A stretch of 64,000 nt of DNA from Moringa oleifera (Eukaryota; Streptophyta; Magnoliopsida; Brassicales; Moringaceae). Position numbers and translations under genes: made by a program. Location of the stretch: the NCBI GenBank assembly GCA_021397835.1, contig JAJFZO010000609.1, forward strand, positions 12,340,001 through 12,404,000, written 5' to 3'. Within the stretch, counting starts at the first letter, position 1. Every line of letters begins with the position of its first letter. Under the pieces are notes generated by a model that was not told the origin of the DNA, made no database searches, and saw nothing but the letters and a program-made list of their open reading frames with translations. Positions 26,148 through 38,939 of this stretch are shown here, in pieces.

Positions 26148-28619
26148 CCAACGCAGATATGTTTATTTTCCTTCGGGATAAATTCTTGGAATACGGACGC
26201 TGACTGAACAACAATACGATCTCCTGTATTTTCTTCCCCTCCTCTTTCATTTTCCATTTTAACTTTGGCCTTTTAACCTTTTATTTTTCTTATAATTTTA
26301 ACATTATCATGCTGTATATACAGTTGTTAGGCTTAAAATATAAGGAGAGATTTTCCCTGCGTCACCATAAATGTGATTAATATGATATTTCTTTAGTTAT
26401 TTGGTGTGTGTTTATCTGTCTGTCGCATGAAAACTAGCCCTTGAGAATTTAAGGAGCTCAAAGGCAATATACATGACTAGTTTCCATGGGATTTCCATAA
26501 AGCTTCTTTCATTCAATTATGAATTGAATGCACAAATATAATGTATGCAGAAAACTGAAAGAAAACCAACCACACGCACTTTTTTCATACATAATGACAA
26601 ACAAAATTTGTTACATATAATTTTTAAAAATAAAAATCAAATTAATTGACAACTTTTATTTTTTCATTTTCATTTAAATAAAATTTTAGTTGTAAATTTT
26701 GGAAATTGTTATTTTTTCATAGGTGTTATTAATTAATTTATTTATTTAAACGTATTATTTTTATTTTTAAAAATATTTTTAATTCAAAATATATTAAAAC
26801 AAATTCACATTAAAAAATGAAGTTTTTAAGTTAAACATGATAATTAATGCATATTCCTTTCATTAGTGTTTTTTTCTTCATTGAAATTACCTAATTTATT
26901 GAGTTTTTTTTTAATCTTATTGCGTACGTCTCGGTTTTATTATATATTTTTTTATCTTATTCTAATTAAGTAAAATTCTTGTCTCGTTGTGAAATTAAGT
27001 TTATTAATTTTATGATTGTGGTCATCTAATATGGCATAATGAAAGTTTGGATGAATAAAAATAAAATAAAATACAGTAAAAAAATGTGTCAAATAAAGAA
27101 TATATATATTATTCAAATATATATTATGTGAATGCTAATTTTATTAAATTTAATATTGAAGTGCAGGCACTAGTGGCTTTTAAAAGTAACGAAACATCAC
27201 TTAAACATAGGGTATGAAAATACTCAAATAATAAAACTTTATAAATACAGCTTGAAATTGTAATGATAAAATGAAAAATACATAAATGAAGCTGCACAGA
27301 TAAGCTTAAAGTTATTGAGCTCAAAATTATTTTAATAAAGCTTAAGATTATATATAATATTCAAAACTATAATAAGTCTAGAAATTAAATTAGTAAATCT
27401 CTGGGTCATATATATAAAAAGCTTGAAAATATATTAATAAAAGACGATAATATGTAAAAATAATCTGAAGATAACCACAATCACAAAATTAATAAACTTA
27501 ATTTCATCCCACAAAACTTAGAATTTTGGATTCATGCACAAGGTTTGCATATCATCACCAAGTATTACATTTGCAATCTGAACTCGTGTTGCATTTTAAA
27601 CTTTTAAGGAAAAAAGGAAGAAAAAAAAACTTGAATGCGAACCCTAAAATCATATGATTATAATTTTACAAAGACCCAACCAGAATTGAGATGATCAGCT
27701 GTGATGAAACACATTATATACATAGGCCAAGTTGAAATTCTTAGTGTTCTATTGGTAGGGAGAGAGGGACTTGCCCTTTCATTTGAAATGGGAAGTCTAA
27801 GCCTGATGTGTATGCTTTTAATTAAGTCAAATTATATGGGACATTATGTCTTTTTGGTTGTAGTGGAAGAACTACCTCAATTATCCCCTTCTACACTTAA
27901 TTTCTAGAAGTGGCAACAACAGCAACTTGGTTGTAGGTATGGGAGCTGATTAATTGACATTACAGTTAATTACTATATTATGTTCATTACTGGTTATAAC
28001 AACTTGGTATACATGCCTCAAAGTCAAAATATGCCCAACCATATAATTTTATATATCCATCATCATATACATATATTATTATTATTTTTGTCGATTTAAA
28101 CTATACTGATATTTTAACAAAATGTTGACACGTAATAATTTAACAAAATAAATAATTAAAATTTTTATATTTTTATCATATTAATATAATAAATTATGAA
28201 TAAAATTTTTTTATTAAAATAAATTAATAAAAAAATATTTTTCAAATATATAATATCTGTATTGACTAATATTGCTGAAGGGTCAACAGAATGACAGAGG
28301 CACATGCAATGACAAAACCATGGAATATATAGCACAGCAACACCCCTATATAATTTAGCATTTTGTATATGTCATGCGGCCTTAGGAAAGTCATAGAGTT
28401 AAGATTCTCTTATTGAATAGATCAAAGCAAACTCATGAGAAATATGATCATTATTTTGTTTAAATTTATCACTTGGGTTTTGTGTACCAGCAACCATAAC
28501 AATGTGGACATTTCATTTTTATTTTAATATCTTTCAATTCATTGATCCAAGTTAAGTTCTCACCATTGTCGTTTTAAAGATTATCTTTAATCGCACTTGA
28601 GGGTGAGTATGTCCCCCTG

Positions 28620-28637
28620 CCCCCCCCCCCCCCCCCC
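28620..28637. repeat. Poly-C tract (18 C)
   Basis: Eighteen consecutive C followed by A-rich DNA in the intergenic region upstream of the first MITE-like element. Confidence 0.95.
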
Positions 28638-28810
28638 AAAAAAAATAATAAAAATAATACACAAATTTTCGAACACATAAGGGATTTTCTATTGACTTTT
28701 CAAACAATTTTTGACACATAATAATAAAATAAAATTATTTATTTATTTTTTAAAATATTAAAAATATAGTATTTTTAATAATAACATAATTAATTGTAGT
28801 GGAATCACAA

Positions 28811-28974
28811 TTTTTTTATTGATTTAAATCATATTGAATTTTTTAAGAAGAAATAATTTATGATATTAATATTGAAAAATTTAAAAACTTTAAAAATGAT
28901 AACATATTTTGCGTATTTATTATGTTATCAATATTTGTTTAAAAAGTTCAACGTAATTCAAATCAATAAAAAAA
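28811..28974. mobile_element. MITE-like foldback element, family A copy 1
   Basis: The left arm (28811-28846) starts TTTTTTTATTGATTT and continues AAATCATATTGAA. The right arm (28941-28974) is its imperfect reverse complement (about 29 of 34 positions). The interior is about 95 bp of AT-rich DNA without coding potential. Related arm sequence occurs at about 28090, 29572, 33160 and 37158, so it belongs to a dispersed family. Boundaries and target-site duplications are uncertain. Confidence 0.55.
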
Positions 28975-29569
28975 CTTCCATTCAATTTTAATAAATTAAG
29001 TTTTGAATATTATCAAGAATTGAACTTGTATACTTAATCGTCCTAGTGAATTTAAATTTTGAATAAGGCATGCAATATTATTATATCAACACATCGACTG
29101 ACCCCACACAATGATGACTTTTCTGGTGCACACCTCTTGATTGATATCAAAGGATATATATTAGATGATCTTGTGATAACGTGCAGCGTTTACAAGAAAA
29201 ACAAAACAAAAAGAGAAAAGGGGCTCTAAGAATTAATACTGAGTAATTGAAATCATGACTTGAGAAGAGAATATTCATCTTCATATAGTGACACGAGGAA
29301 ATCGATGGACGACACTGCAATGCCATCTCTCTAAAGTCCAACGTGCAAACATTAAAGGGAACAAAATGTCTGTCCAGCTTTAGCACCCTTTCTGTTTATA
29401 TAAAGAATCCCTTCATAAAGAAAACCCTAAAGTGAACCCTAGCTTTGAATTCTTTGCGTACACAGTTTCTTGTTTAGGGCACGGAACAACGTTGAAAGAA
29501 AGGCATCAATGACCCATCTTTTCCTTTTGCTAGTAACTTTTTTTTTTTTTTTTACGGTGTGAAACCACA

Positions 29570-29622
29570 ATTATTTATTGATTTGAGTCGTGTTGAAATT
29601 TTTTTAAAATATTAATTTTTTA
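29570..29622. repeat. Solo arm related to foldback family A
   Basis: This stretch reads ACAATTATTTATTGATTTGA, then GTCGTGTTGAAATTTTTTT. It matches the left flank and arm of the 28811 element, including the preceding ACCACAA, but I see no matching right arm nearby. Confidence 0.45.
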
Positions 29623-30142
29623 ATTTTATTTTTTATTACAATCTCACTTCAGATTGGATAAGCAGAAAAAATGAGGAGAGGGAGAGGGAGGGGGCGGGGC
29701 GGAGAGAATCTTTTATGGTTAAAGTGTGAAGGGGACGTGTTGAATACGTGATGAGGTGGGTTTGAATAGTTCGCAGCTACCATGCAAGTTTCGTGATGAC
29801 TGAGAAGCAAGAAACAGGCAGACAATGCTGATGGAATCATCACCTCTTCTGTTTATCTCTACCTCCCTTTAGACAAAGTGAAAAACCAAACCTCTCTGTG
29901 TCCCACAACTGACAATGTCCATGAAACCTCCACGGAGAAAGACAGAGAGAGAGAGCGTGCATGTGCACGTACTTCTCTTCATAATCTCTGTTAATAATTA
30001 TTCTATTACCTAGAAACCTTTCTCACAGTACATGTTCCTGTTAGGCAACAAGGCCGATGGCCTGAATCCACAGAGCAAATACTTTATGGGATGATGATGA
30101 TGAACAACTATCTGACTAGCTAGACTTCATGTACTGCGCTTT

Positions 30143-30153
<11 letters not shown>

Positions 30154-30175
<22 letters not shown>
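30154..30175. repeat. (TA)n microsatellite downstream of the MYB gene
   Basis: About eleven AT dinucleotides lie about 120 bp beyond the MYB stop codon, likely in or just after its 3' UTR. Confidence 0.85.
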
Positions 30176-30296
30176 TCATCTACATTAATTAGCAAATTAA
30201 TGTCTAAATCATGATTAAGGAAACATGTAAACCTTCTTCATGTGTGATCTCTTTCATCCTTCGTCTCGTCTCTCTTTTGGGTCTTTCAAGTTATCT

Positions 30297-32130
30297 TCAG
30301 TATTGGTTAGTCAAACTCTGGTTCAGGCCCCGGGGATTTACGTTAGCATAGATATCGTCTAAACTTGAGTAGCAACTCGGAGCAGCTTCAGTACTACTGA
30401 TCATAAGATCATACGGGAACCCGGATCCAAAATCCATTAGAACACCGGCATCTTCACCATCGCCACCGGCCAGTGACACAGACTTGTGATCCACGGCAAT
30501 CAGAGAGTTCGAATCCGAGACACTTGATCCTTCTTGAGTCTCTGAACCCATATGACCAGTCTTCATACTTGCACCAAATTCAGGGAGATAATAGTCATGA
30601 GCTGCTTGCGAGCAAGAAAACTGAGCTGTGTCTGCGCTGAATCTGTGAGTTGTACCGAAAGTAGTTAGTGCGTAGGCAGCATCGGTTAACATCGGCAACG
30701 ATGAACAGAGGTGAGATTGTGAAGCTAAGTAGTTGAGATTATAGGGTTCGATATTTGGGACGGTACAAGGCAATAAAGTTGACGAGACAAATTGAGAAAG
30801 ATTGTTAGAAGGAATATCGGTGTTAGTCTTGCTGGTTCCGAGGCTTGTTTTGCCTGCCAACAGCTTCTTCTTTAGCTTCGTGTTCCAGTAGTTTTTAACA
30901 TCGTTATCTGTCCTTCCAGGCAGCTGAGAAGCTATGAGAGACCATCTATTAAGAAAATCACAAATGGGGAACTAGTAATTAATTAAATTGTAGTGGAACA
31001 TTACAGAACAAAACAATACTTAAATAAGAAAGTAAAACGGAAGTTTTCCAGGAAACCACGGGAAAAGCATGTAAGAAATCATTAACTGATTAACTATAAG
31101 AAAAAGGAAGACAAACTTGCCTGCTACCCATTTGACTGTAGAGGGTAAATATGATGTTGTCTTCCTCCTCAGTGAAACCTCCATGTTTGATGTCTGGTCT
31201 CAGGTAATTTAGCCATCTTAAACGACAACTCTTCCCACATCGCTTAAGCCCTGTAATAAGAAATTGCACTGACAATTATACACAATCTTTTAGCAGAAAC
31301 CAAATCATGGTCACCTTGTTGAAATCATAAAAGTGAGGGAGGTCATATGAACTTAAGATTAGTATCCTTTGGGGAAATAAAGAAAATAGGGAGCAGCAGC
31401 TACGTTGGCAGTTTTGTAGAACAAGGAAACAGAATCACCAGCACTACCTAGTCTACTTTATCGTGTTTCCAGAGAAAGTACATAAATCAGAATCCTCGTT
31501 TTTGAGAAATATCTGCTTGAAAACAAAGAGGCACCTGTAATAGTCAATATTGTATAGTAGCTGAAAAGTGTGAATCTGGTAAAATCAAAAACAATCCTCG
31601 TTTGATGAAATAGAGCAGGTAACTTATGCTAGAAGAGGATCAACACAATATGCTTTCATGGCCATGAAAGCATATTGTGTTGAAATGGGTTATAATTCGG
31701 CTTAAAAAAAAAAAAGATAAGATTCTACAATCTCCCGAGATCAGCCATGAAAGCATATTGTGTGGAAATGGTTATAATTCGGCTTAAAAACAAAGAAGAT
31801 AAGATTCTATAATCTCCCGAGTTCAGAGAGAAATTAATCTTGAAAAAGAAAAAGAACACAAAGAACAAGAACTCATGTCTTCTGAAATGTGCATCCATTA
31901 AATATAAAACAGAAAACTGTGCTTGGGTTGCGTGTGTCCTTTTTCTGTGTTTTCTCTGTGTGTACACAGAGAGAGGGAGAGAGAGAGAGCAAACCAGCTT
32001 TTTGAGGCAAGGAGATCCAGTTACCGCCAGTGCCATGAGCCTCAACGTAGCGCTTGAGAGTGGCGTCTTCCTCGGGGGACCACGGCCCTCTCTTCACGTT
32101 CGCTTTGTCACAACATGGTGCTCTTCCCAT
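30297..32130 (-). CDS. R2R3-MYB transcription factor, MYB36/RAX/Blind-like
   Basis: Three exons on the minus strand: 32130-31995, 31250-31121, 30945-30297, giving 304 aa. It starts [21 protein letters not shown]2 (about 14-65) has W17, W38 and W58 with the extra-Gly GTGGNW seen in the RAX/MYB36 group. R3 (about 67-116) has F71 in place of the first Trp, then W90 and W109, and ends [12 protein letters not shown]. The two introns fall at the standard R2R3-MYB positions. The second has a GC donor (AG|GCAAGT at 31121/31120) with a normal AG acceptor; only this junction keeps GSR-W in frame. The C-terminal 184 residues are Ser/Asn-rich with an acidic end ([11 protein letters not shown]). Relatives control axillary meristems (RAX, Blind) or endodermal differentiation (MYB36). 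The exact member is not resolved. Confidence 0.95.
31641..31682. repeat. Perfect 42-bp palindrome in MYB intron 1
   Basis: Bases 31641-31661 (CAACACAATATGCTTTCATG, then G) are exactly the reverse complement of 31662-31682. There is no loop. Its right arm is also the start of the 83-bp tandem repeat that follows. Confidence 0.95.
31661..31825. repeat. Tandem duplication of an ~83-bp unit in MYB intron 1
   Basis: Unit 1 (31661-31743) and unit 2 (31744 to about 31825) both begin GCCATGAAAGCATATTGTGT. They share GGTTATAATTCGGCTTAAAA and GATAAGATTCTA, and end in TCTCCCGAG plus TCA. Differences are a few substitutions and small indels in the A-run. Confidence 0.93.
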
Positions 32131-32264
32131 TTCCTCCACTGTCACCGCCCACGACCCTCCGAATCACCCAAATAGAGCTTTTGCCAAAGAGATGGAGAGA
32201 GAAGAAAACTGAGACACGTTCTTCCTATCAACAGAAGAGACAATGTGCTTTTGGCTCTGTACAG

Positions 32265-32270
32265 TTTATA
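32265..32270 (-). promoter_or_regulatory. TATA box of the MYB gene
   Basis: The minus strand reads CTCTATAAACT, with TATAAA at 32270-32265, about 135 bp upstream of the MYB ATG. A (GA)n tract lies just upstream. Confidence 0.5.
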
Positions 32271-32282
32271 GAGTTGGTTCTG

Positions 32283-32306
32283 TGAGAGAGAGAGAGAGAG
32301 AGAGAG
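32283..32306. repeat. (GA)n microsatellite in the MYB promoter
   Basis: About twelve GA repeats on the plus strand (CT on the MYB sense strand), immediately upstream of the TATA box. Confidence 0.9.
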
Positions 32307-33156
32307 CTTGACTTTTGTGTGAATTTTTCTTGTTTTTCCCCTTTCTTTTGTTTTTTTTTATTTTAATTTTTTTTTACTTTTCTGTTAAGGCTGTAGGACC
32401 CAGTCCCCATCAATTAAAAAAGCAATAGGACCCAGTCAACAGTCACCCCACATGTCGTGTTGACTTTATCAGAATCTTGCAAGACCCTATAATCACACAT
32501 TGATTGATGAAACATACGTTGATCGCACGGCTCAGATTTAACAAATTAAGTTGATGCTATATGATAAACTAGAATCATCACACTCAATCACATCCCCGGT
32601 CCAGTTAATTAATAAAAGCCCCTTGTCTTGTGGTTGAATTCATAGTAACAAAAAGTTTAGCACTTGGCAGCAACCAGTAAAGCTAATGCTGCCATTTACA
32701 GCGACCTCTCCATTTCTTTTTCACGTTTCTGCCCCTGAACTTGAAATCCAACCATGGGAAAATATCACCCACCAGGCTATGGCAAGTTGGTAATTTAGCA
32801 ACTATAACCCTGTTTTTTTCTCTTGTTTGGGTATATGTTATTCAATCATAACAGTCATATGATATAACAGAATTAATTATCATGGACCAAACCATGTGCT
32901 AATCGAGAAGGTAAGTAAAATAATACGGTTGAAGTGTTTAATTTATGCAAAACATTGTCAAATAAGTTCACATCAGGAAATTTCTCTTTTGAAATTTCCA
33001 CTCTCTGACAAAATCGTATATAAATGAAAAAAAATAGGTATCCTTTCTTTCAATATTGTTTATATATTATCTAATTTTTAATTTATTTTATTAACAATTT
33101 TCAATTTCAAAATAAATCGAATGAAATTACAATATGCTCAATTCTAATTTTTTATA

Positions 33157-33290
33157 TGATCTTTGAATTATGTTGTATTAAAATTTTAAATAAATTTTAA
33201 CACATAATAAGTTAATAAATTTAACAGATTATAAATATAAACAATATTTTTAAAATTTATTGTAAAAAAACTCAACATAAATTTAAATCA
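33157..33290. mobile_element. MITE-like foldback element, family A copy 2 (diverged)
   Basis: The left arm around 33157-33185 (TGATCTTTGAATTATGTTG) pairs imperfectly with the reverse complement of about 33268-33290 (TGATTTAAATTTATGTTGAG). The interior contains ACACATAATAAGTTAATAAA, also seen near 37200. The copy is degraded and the ends are uncertain. Confidence 0.4.
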
Positions 33291-36200
33291 TTAATCAAAA
33301 ATATTTTTATCCCCATCCTATGTACCATATTAAAAAGAAAAATCATGTGTAGATTTATATATTGATGTTACCTAATCAATATTTAGTCAAATTTGGATAT
33401 CAATTCTTCTCTCTTATAGTCTCGGCCTTATATTTTATTGCTTTTATGGGGTTGAAGATCAATGTTCAACTATTTGTCTCTTGTGAAAAGTAAAACACGG
33501 TGCCGTAATTACTTTGAAGAAGATGAAAATTAAACTTAGACCGATCCTTTCCATATTTTCTCAAACCGACCAAATTAGGCGAGAAAAAAAATATCATATA
33601 TTATACAAGTTCATTCTATGTATTATATGGTTCGAAAATTTTTCACTTGGAAGCTGATGGCATGAATGGAATTTCAACTTGTTGGACAGCATTAATAGGT
33701 ACACATGCACGTACATGCATCCATGTACATGGATGTCACATGGAGGAAGAAATTAGAAAAGTGGGGCTCATTTAATGGTGGGTATTGAAAGGGACAAAGT
33801 GTAATGCATGTGTATCTCGGAAGATCACATGAAGGAATTCAGTCCATTCATGGTAAGCAAGAAACACGTCATCTTTTTCGAACCATTGAATTCCACGAGT
33901 TAAAAGGATCTTTTTTGTTGGGCTTTTTGTGTTTTTGACTGTTTTTATGCCTTTGTCGTGCACATGTTTTTCAAGTCTCCAAATCATTTTGTCTCTTTTG
34001 CCAAACTTGACAGGCAATCCAATACAAGACTGATCAAACTTTGATTCATTGTATTGTACGAGTTACATTTTAAAATCGTGAGAAATCATGTCATATATAT
34101 AAATTTAATATAAATAATAGGATATAAATATTAAAAAATTTTAATTAATTTTAATTTAAATTGTGATGTATTACTTGTAATTATTATGTATTTAATATTT
34201 TAATTTGATTTACATTGAATATTAATTTAAATAACATTAAAAATTAAGAATATTTTTATTATTTTTAAAAATAATTTAAATAAATTTTACGTTTCATTTT
34301 GAATCTATTCATTAAATATGAACAGTTTTTCACTTATGAACAGATTTTATATTTTTTTTGAGTTTTTGATATTATGATTCTTTTTAAATAATTTCAATAG
34401 TAATAAATTTTTAAAAATTGTTTTAGTTGTATCTTACATATATACAAAACTTGAAATCAAAATTCATTATATAAATTCACCAATTTAAATATTTTTAATT
34501 TTAAAATATTTTTAATATAAATTAAATTAAATTATTAATTAATTAATATAATTGATAATTTAAAAATAAAATAATAAATGAATATAATTTAATTTTTTAT
34601 TTTTATATTTAATGTGTGTGTAGTGTGTAAGAGTTAGTCATCATTTTATATGATTTTTTTTGTTGACAAATTAGGAGCTCTTTTGGTGGAGATGGTCAGG
34701 GGAAATAGTTGGTCTCGTTGGAATCAGGACCTCTCTTCGTCGGGAAGGTTAAGTACCCATCAACTAATTAAATCAAGAGGTCTCCAAATTAAATTCGGCT
34801 AAAACAAGAACACATTTCTTAACCATTTGATGAAGCAGGCTCCTCTTCCTTGTTGACTCTTTCCTCAAAGCCCGATTAGCCCTACCCATCTGTGTGTTCC
34901 CTAGTGGGGCACAAACAAGGATGCCCGAGACGTCATTTTGGTGGTCTTGGATCGGCTGAATTGAGTATCGACTTTGTTTCTTTTTCAATATCAGAACAGT
35001 TTGGTTATCTTCAAAAGCTGAGATAAAGGGTCCCGAAAGAAAGGTACCCAAAGTCGAGTCCCATTGACATTCCCCACCAAACTGTCAACCTTAATATATA
35101 GTACCCAAGGAAAATTCTTGAGAAGAAATTTATTAAAACCCAAACACATGGAAAGAGATAGAGCAAAGTTGGAATTGGGAGGAATGCTACCTCCATGTCA
35201 CCATGTTTTACAATATTTTCACGACAGATTTAATTATTGAATTTGAAAAAAAAAATAAAGATAAAGGTCTGACAAGAATTGAATAAAAATTGAAATTTGA
35301 TGACTTAATAAATAGTTATAATAATTAAATTTATATTATTTCAATAAAATTATATAAGATAATAAAAACTAATTTTTAATTTTTAAATGAAATTAGGGGA
35401 AAATTATTTGTTTAAAAAAATTAATTTTTTCTTTAAAAGATTTTATTTGGATAAAAAATGATAATATAATAACTTTTTGATAATATAAATTAGTTAAAAT
35501 ATTTTAAATACAAAATTAATTAATAATCGTAATCCAATTCATTTTTTGAAACATTATTATTCTATTAGTTTTTAATTTTTTTTATTTATATTTGATGAAA
35601 AAAAAAAGAAATGAAGAATTTGATGGCTGATTTATTTTCTTTTTGTCTCCACACAAGGACACCCAAATCAACAATCAGTTTTAAATTTAGGCTCAAATCA
35701 TAATTATTTTTTCACTTACTGTTAAAAGAAAAGCCCAAGAGCGGTATAGGTATATGGGCCCGTGTAATGGACAGGTAAAGTGAATGAAGCCTAAAATGAC
35801 AGAGAAGAGGCGTAGCCCAAGATTGAGAACACCAGCCCCTTTTTTAAGTCAATGAAAGAGACTTCACGTCTTCTAGGTCCCCCACGATGGCTAATCTCGC
35901 CGTTGTCATCCCTGAAACGGCAAGGCAAGCAGGCCCGAGATTCTGCCAGGGGCCCTATGTGGATAAGGCTCTTCTTTTCTGCGTGGAAAACTGTACGTCG
36001 TGTCTTTTTTTTTTTTGGTCGAGAAGCAATTTTCCTGCCTGCCCACAGAAATCTTAGTTAATGATTACTTATGCCAAAATTTTCTTTTTTTCTCACTAAA
36101 ATTTCAACGTGACCCATGATCCCATTCAATATATATAGTAAACAATCCAAATTTTAAACATATTAAAAATATAAAATAAATATCAAAGTAACATTTTTAT

Positions 36201-37154
36201 TTTTTATTTAACATTTTGTAAAAATTTTATATCAATTTCATGCATAAGGTACAAATCAAAATTAGGTTCTTGCATAATGAATTTCAAATTTTGTTTAGTA
36301 TTGAAATACTTGTTAAAAATTTTATATTATTAAAAAATTCACAACAAAATTTAAGACTCACAAAATCTTAAACATTTTTTTATATATGTAACAAATTTTC
36401 AAATAAAAAATTTATTATACAAAATTTTTAATCTTAACAATTCTATTTTTAAAAAACATAAAATTATATTTAAATAAAATTAAAATTTGTACGTAAAATT
36501 AATTCTAAAACATTACAAAATTTTAATTGAAAATTATATGTAATATATAATTTGTTTAATATTAACTAAGTATATATAAAAATTATATGGCATGTTTATT
36601 AAAAAAACTCAAAGAAAATGAAGAAACCTGTCTACATCAACAGTGCGAGGAACCCACACATTTTATCCAAACACACTCTTGATGTAGTCGTGTAGAAACA
36701 TGCCATCTGAGTTGATAGCATATAAAGATGGAGTGGAGCCAAAGATTGGTATTACTAACAACCTACACAAACCGATGCCTACAATGTTTAGTCCTGTTGC
36801 GGCATCTTCAGGTCCCCCGACAATGTCTCTTTGTCCTCGCCCTTCCTCTCAAAACAGCGACTTCTTTCTCCTTACCCTCTACCAACCAACCATAACTTAA
36901 TTTTACAAAATTTTTATCGCTTTTGATAAAAAAAAGAGAGTTTTTCAGCACCATCTTGTAATTTATGTAAAAGGTCGACAGGAGGACCGGGAGTGATGAG
37001 GGTTTGGTAATGTGAGCAAGTGGGTGCACAAATCTTCACGACCGCACAAAGGGTACGGACATAATTATATGTCATAAGTAATGGATCTTCCACGTGGTTT
37101 GCTTCAGCATTTATCCCTTTGAGATCAACAAAATTGCAGGGATCAAAGATTTTT

Positions 37155-37230
37155 TCCAGTTGATTTGACTTGGATTGAAATTTTTTTAAAAAATAAAAAA
37201 TACGTAATAAGTTAATAACATTAAGAATCA
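37155..37230. repeat. Fragment related to foldback family A
   Basis: TTGATTTGACTTGGATTGAA is followed by a T-run and ACGTAATAAGTTAATAACAT, the same order of blocks as in the copies at 28811 and 33157. No clear right arm was identified. Confidence 0.4.
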
Positions 37231-38939
37231 AAATTTTATTCTTATGTTTTTTATTTTATATTATTATTGAAAATTCTAAAAATATTTTTAAATTTTATAT
37301 GAAAAACACATAATACGAACTTAAATAAAAAATAATTATCTGAATTGCATATAATGTTTTTAAAAAATCACTTGATATTATACAATTTCCATTCAGAATT
37401 CTAGATGAAGTGAGGTGGGTGGGAAGTGCTTGTTGGCACGTGCCAAGAGGCTGAAACCCAGATCCCCAAATCCTGCAAGTGGGAAGAATGTGAAGTGCGT
37501 GGCTTTAATTTGCAGTAATGGCTAAATGGGTCCTTGCCTTGCACAGTCTCCTTGGAGAGAAGGGGGAAAACAACAGTGTTGGAGAGAGATGAAGAAGAAT
37601 ATCTTTTTTTTTTTTTCTTTTTTAAGTAGAAAGCAGTAACTTTAGTGGAACCAAATCTCGGAACTATCGTCCTCTTTGTCGGACTTTTATCATTCCTTAA
37701 TTAATTCCACGGTTTGGTTTAAAGAAAACCCACCTGTCCCTAAACTTGCTGCGTACTCCTACAAGGCTAGAATTACAAAGCCCTGTTTTTGCCCTTTTTA
37801 TCTCTGTAGTTGTAAGAGAAGGAACCAGAAACAGAGCGTGGCCTGGATTTCTTTTTTTTTAAATGGGACTGAGAAGTAGTGGCCGTGTGTCTTGACCGTA
37901 TCCTGTCTAATCAAAACTTTGTTATCAAGTAATGTAATGTAGCGAATAGTCAATAACTAGTGGCACCGAGGGGATAAACTAAAAGATTGTCAAGAGATAA
38001 GGACGGCTTTTATCAGTTCAACGTCCACGTCAGGGATCTAATCTCTCCCATTAAAGATAAAACTTGATAGATAGACACAGTAGTTTAATCAAACGGGTGG
38101 GTGGTGTTCATATCACCACTTTACACAGACTTGATGCTCCGACTGAATGTTCGTGCTTATCTCTGGTGGCCGATGCTAAACGGTAAAACGACGACGTTTC
38201 ATGGTGCCAGATGAACGTCCCTGAAGTCATCTGGGTTGCCGGACCTGGAGATGGAAGCTTGAGGACAAATAAAACCTTTTTATAAGGAGAGTTCAGAAGC
38301 TCAAATGATAAGAAATTATAAACCACTGTAGTTTAGAAGATCAAGTAATAAAGAAAATGCTGAGTTAAAATATTTCCAATAACTTTGTTTCAGGGAAGAA
38401 CAGAGAGAGTAAACACTGGCACCAGGTTACAGAAGGAAACATTCACCTGTATGCTGAAAAAGAAAAGTGATCTGAAGCCATAAAGCTTTGAATATGGTTA
38501 GCAGAGATAGAGTGGAACATGGGGAACAAGATAAAATGAAACATATATTACATTGATCAGCATAACCAAAGAACTTACAAAGACAATTTTCCGAGAAAAT
38601 CAAGACAGAAACAGAAGGAAATTACAACTTCAAAGACATAGTAATCAACAAACTGCTACCCATCTTCGGCAGCCCTAACAAATTCTTCTTATCTATACAA
38701 AAAGTCTGCAATTCTCCCATTTCAGTTCTTCTTGCAAGAGCAAAAAATTAAGCACCACAAAATAGAGACATCAGAGATCTCTCTTCCCATCTACAATTTA
38801 CAGTGCAAATTTTCCAAATTTTCAACTGCAATATTCACAAGCTTCAGAAGAATCAAAGGCTGCCGCTTTCCAATTCCCATCAGCCAACAGAACAAAATAA
38901 ATGAATCAAAATGGAACCCAGTTGAATAGGTTCAAGCTT

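Larger units (their letters stand above)
25851..30296. other. Intergenic region between EPSIN1 and the MYB gene
   Basis: 25851-26260 should hold the EPSIN1 leader, with a GA microsatellite at 26123-26147, and promoter. From 26260 to 29100 the DNA is AT-rich with MITE-like foldback sequence (28811-28974) and a poly-C run. 29100-30296 is more balanced and includes the 3' UTR side of the MYB gene, with a (TA)n tract at about 30154-30175. I see no further gene. Confidence 0.6.
32131..38939. other. 6.8-kb intergenic region between the MYB and TZF1 genes
   Basis: 32131-32900 is the MYB promoter side. 32900-34650 is AT-rich with a foldback element near 33157. 34650-35200 is a compositionally balanced island with short open frames on both strands that I do not recognise. 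35220-35640 is AT-rich. 35640-36060 is another balanced island, and 36100-36600 is AT-rich again. 36620-37060 has short unrecognised frames. 37400-38939 is mixed and should include the TZF1 3' UTR near its right end. No complete gene was found. Confidence 0.5.

Noticed and set aside
36700..36900. 66-codon ATG frame on the plus strand
   Set aside because: Low-complexity Pro/Ser content, no family match that I recognise, and no supporting splice or promoter signals.
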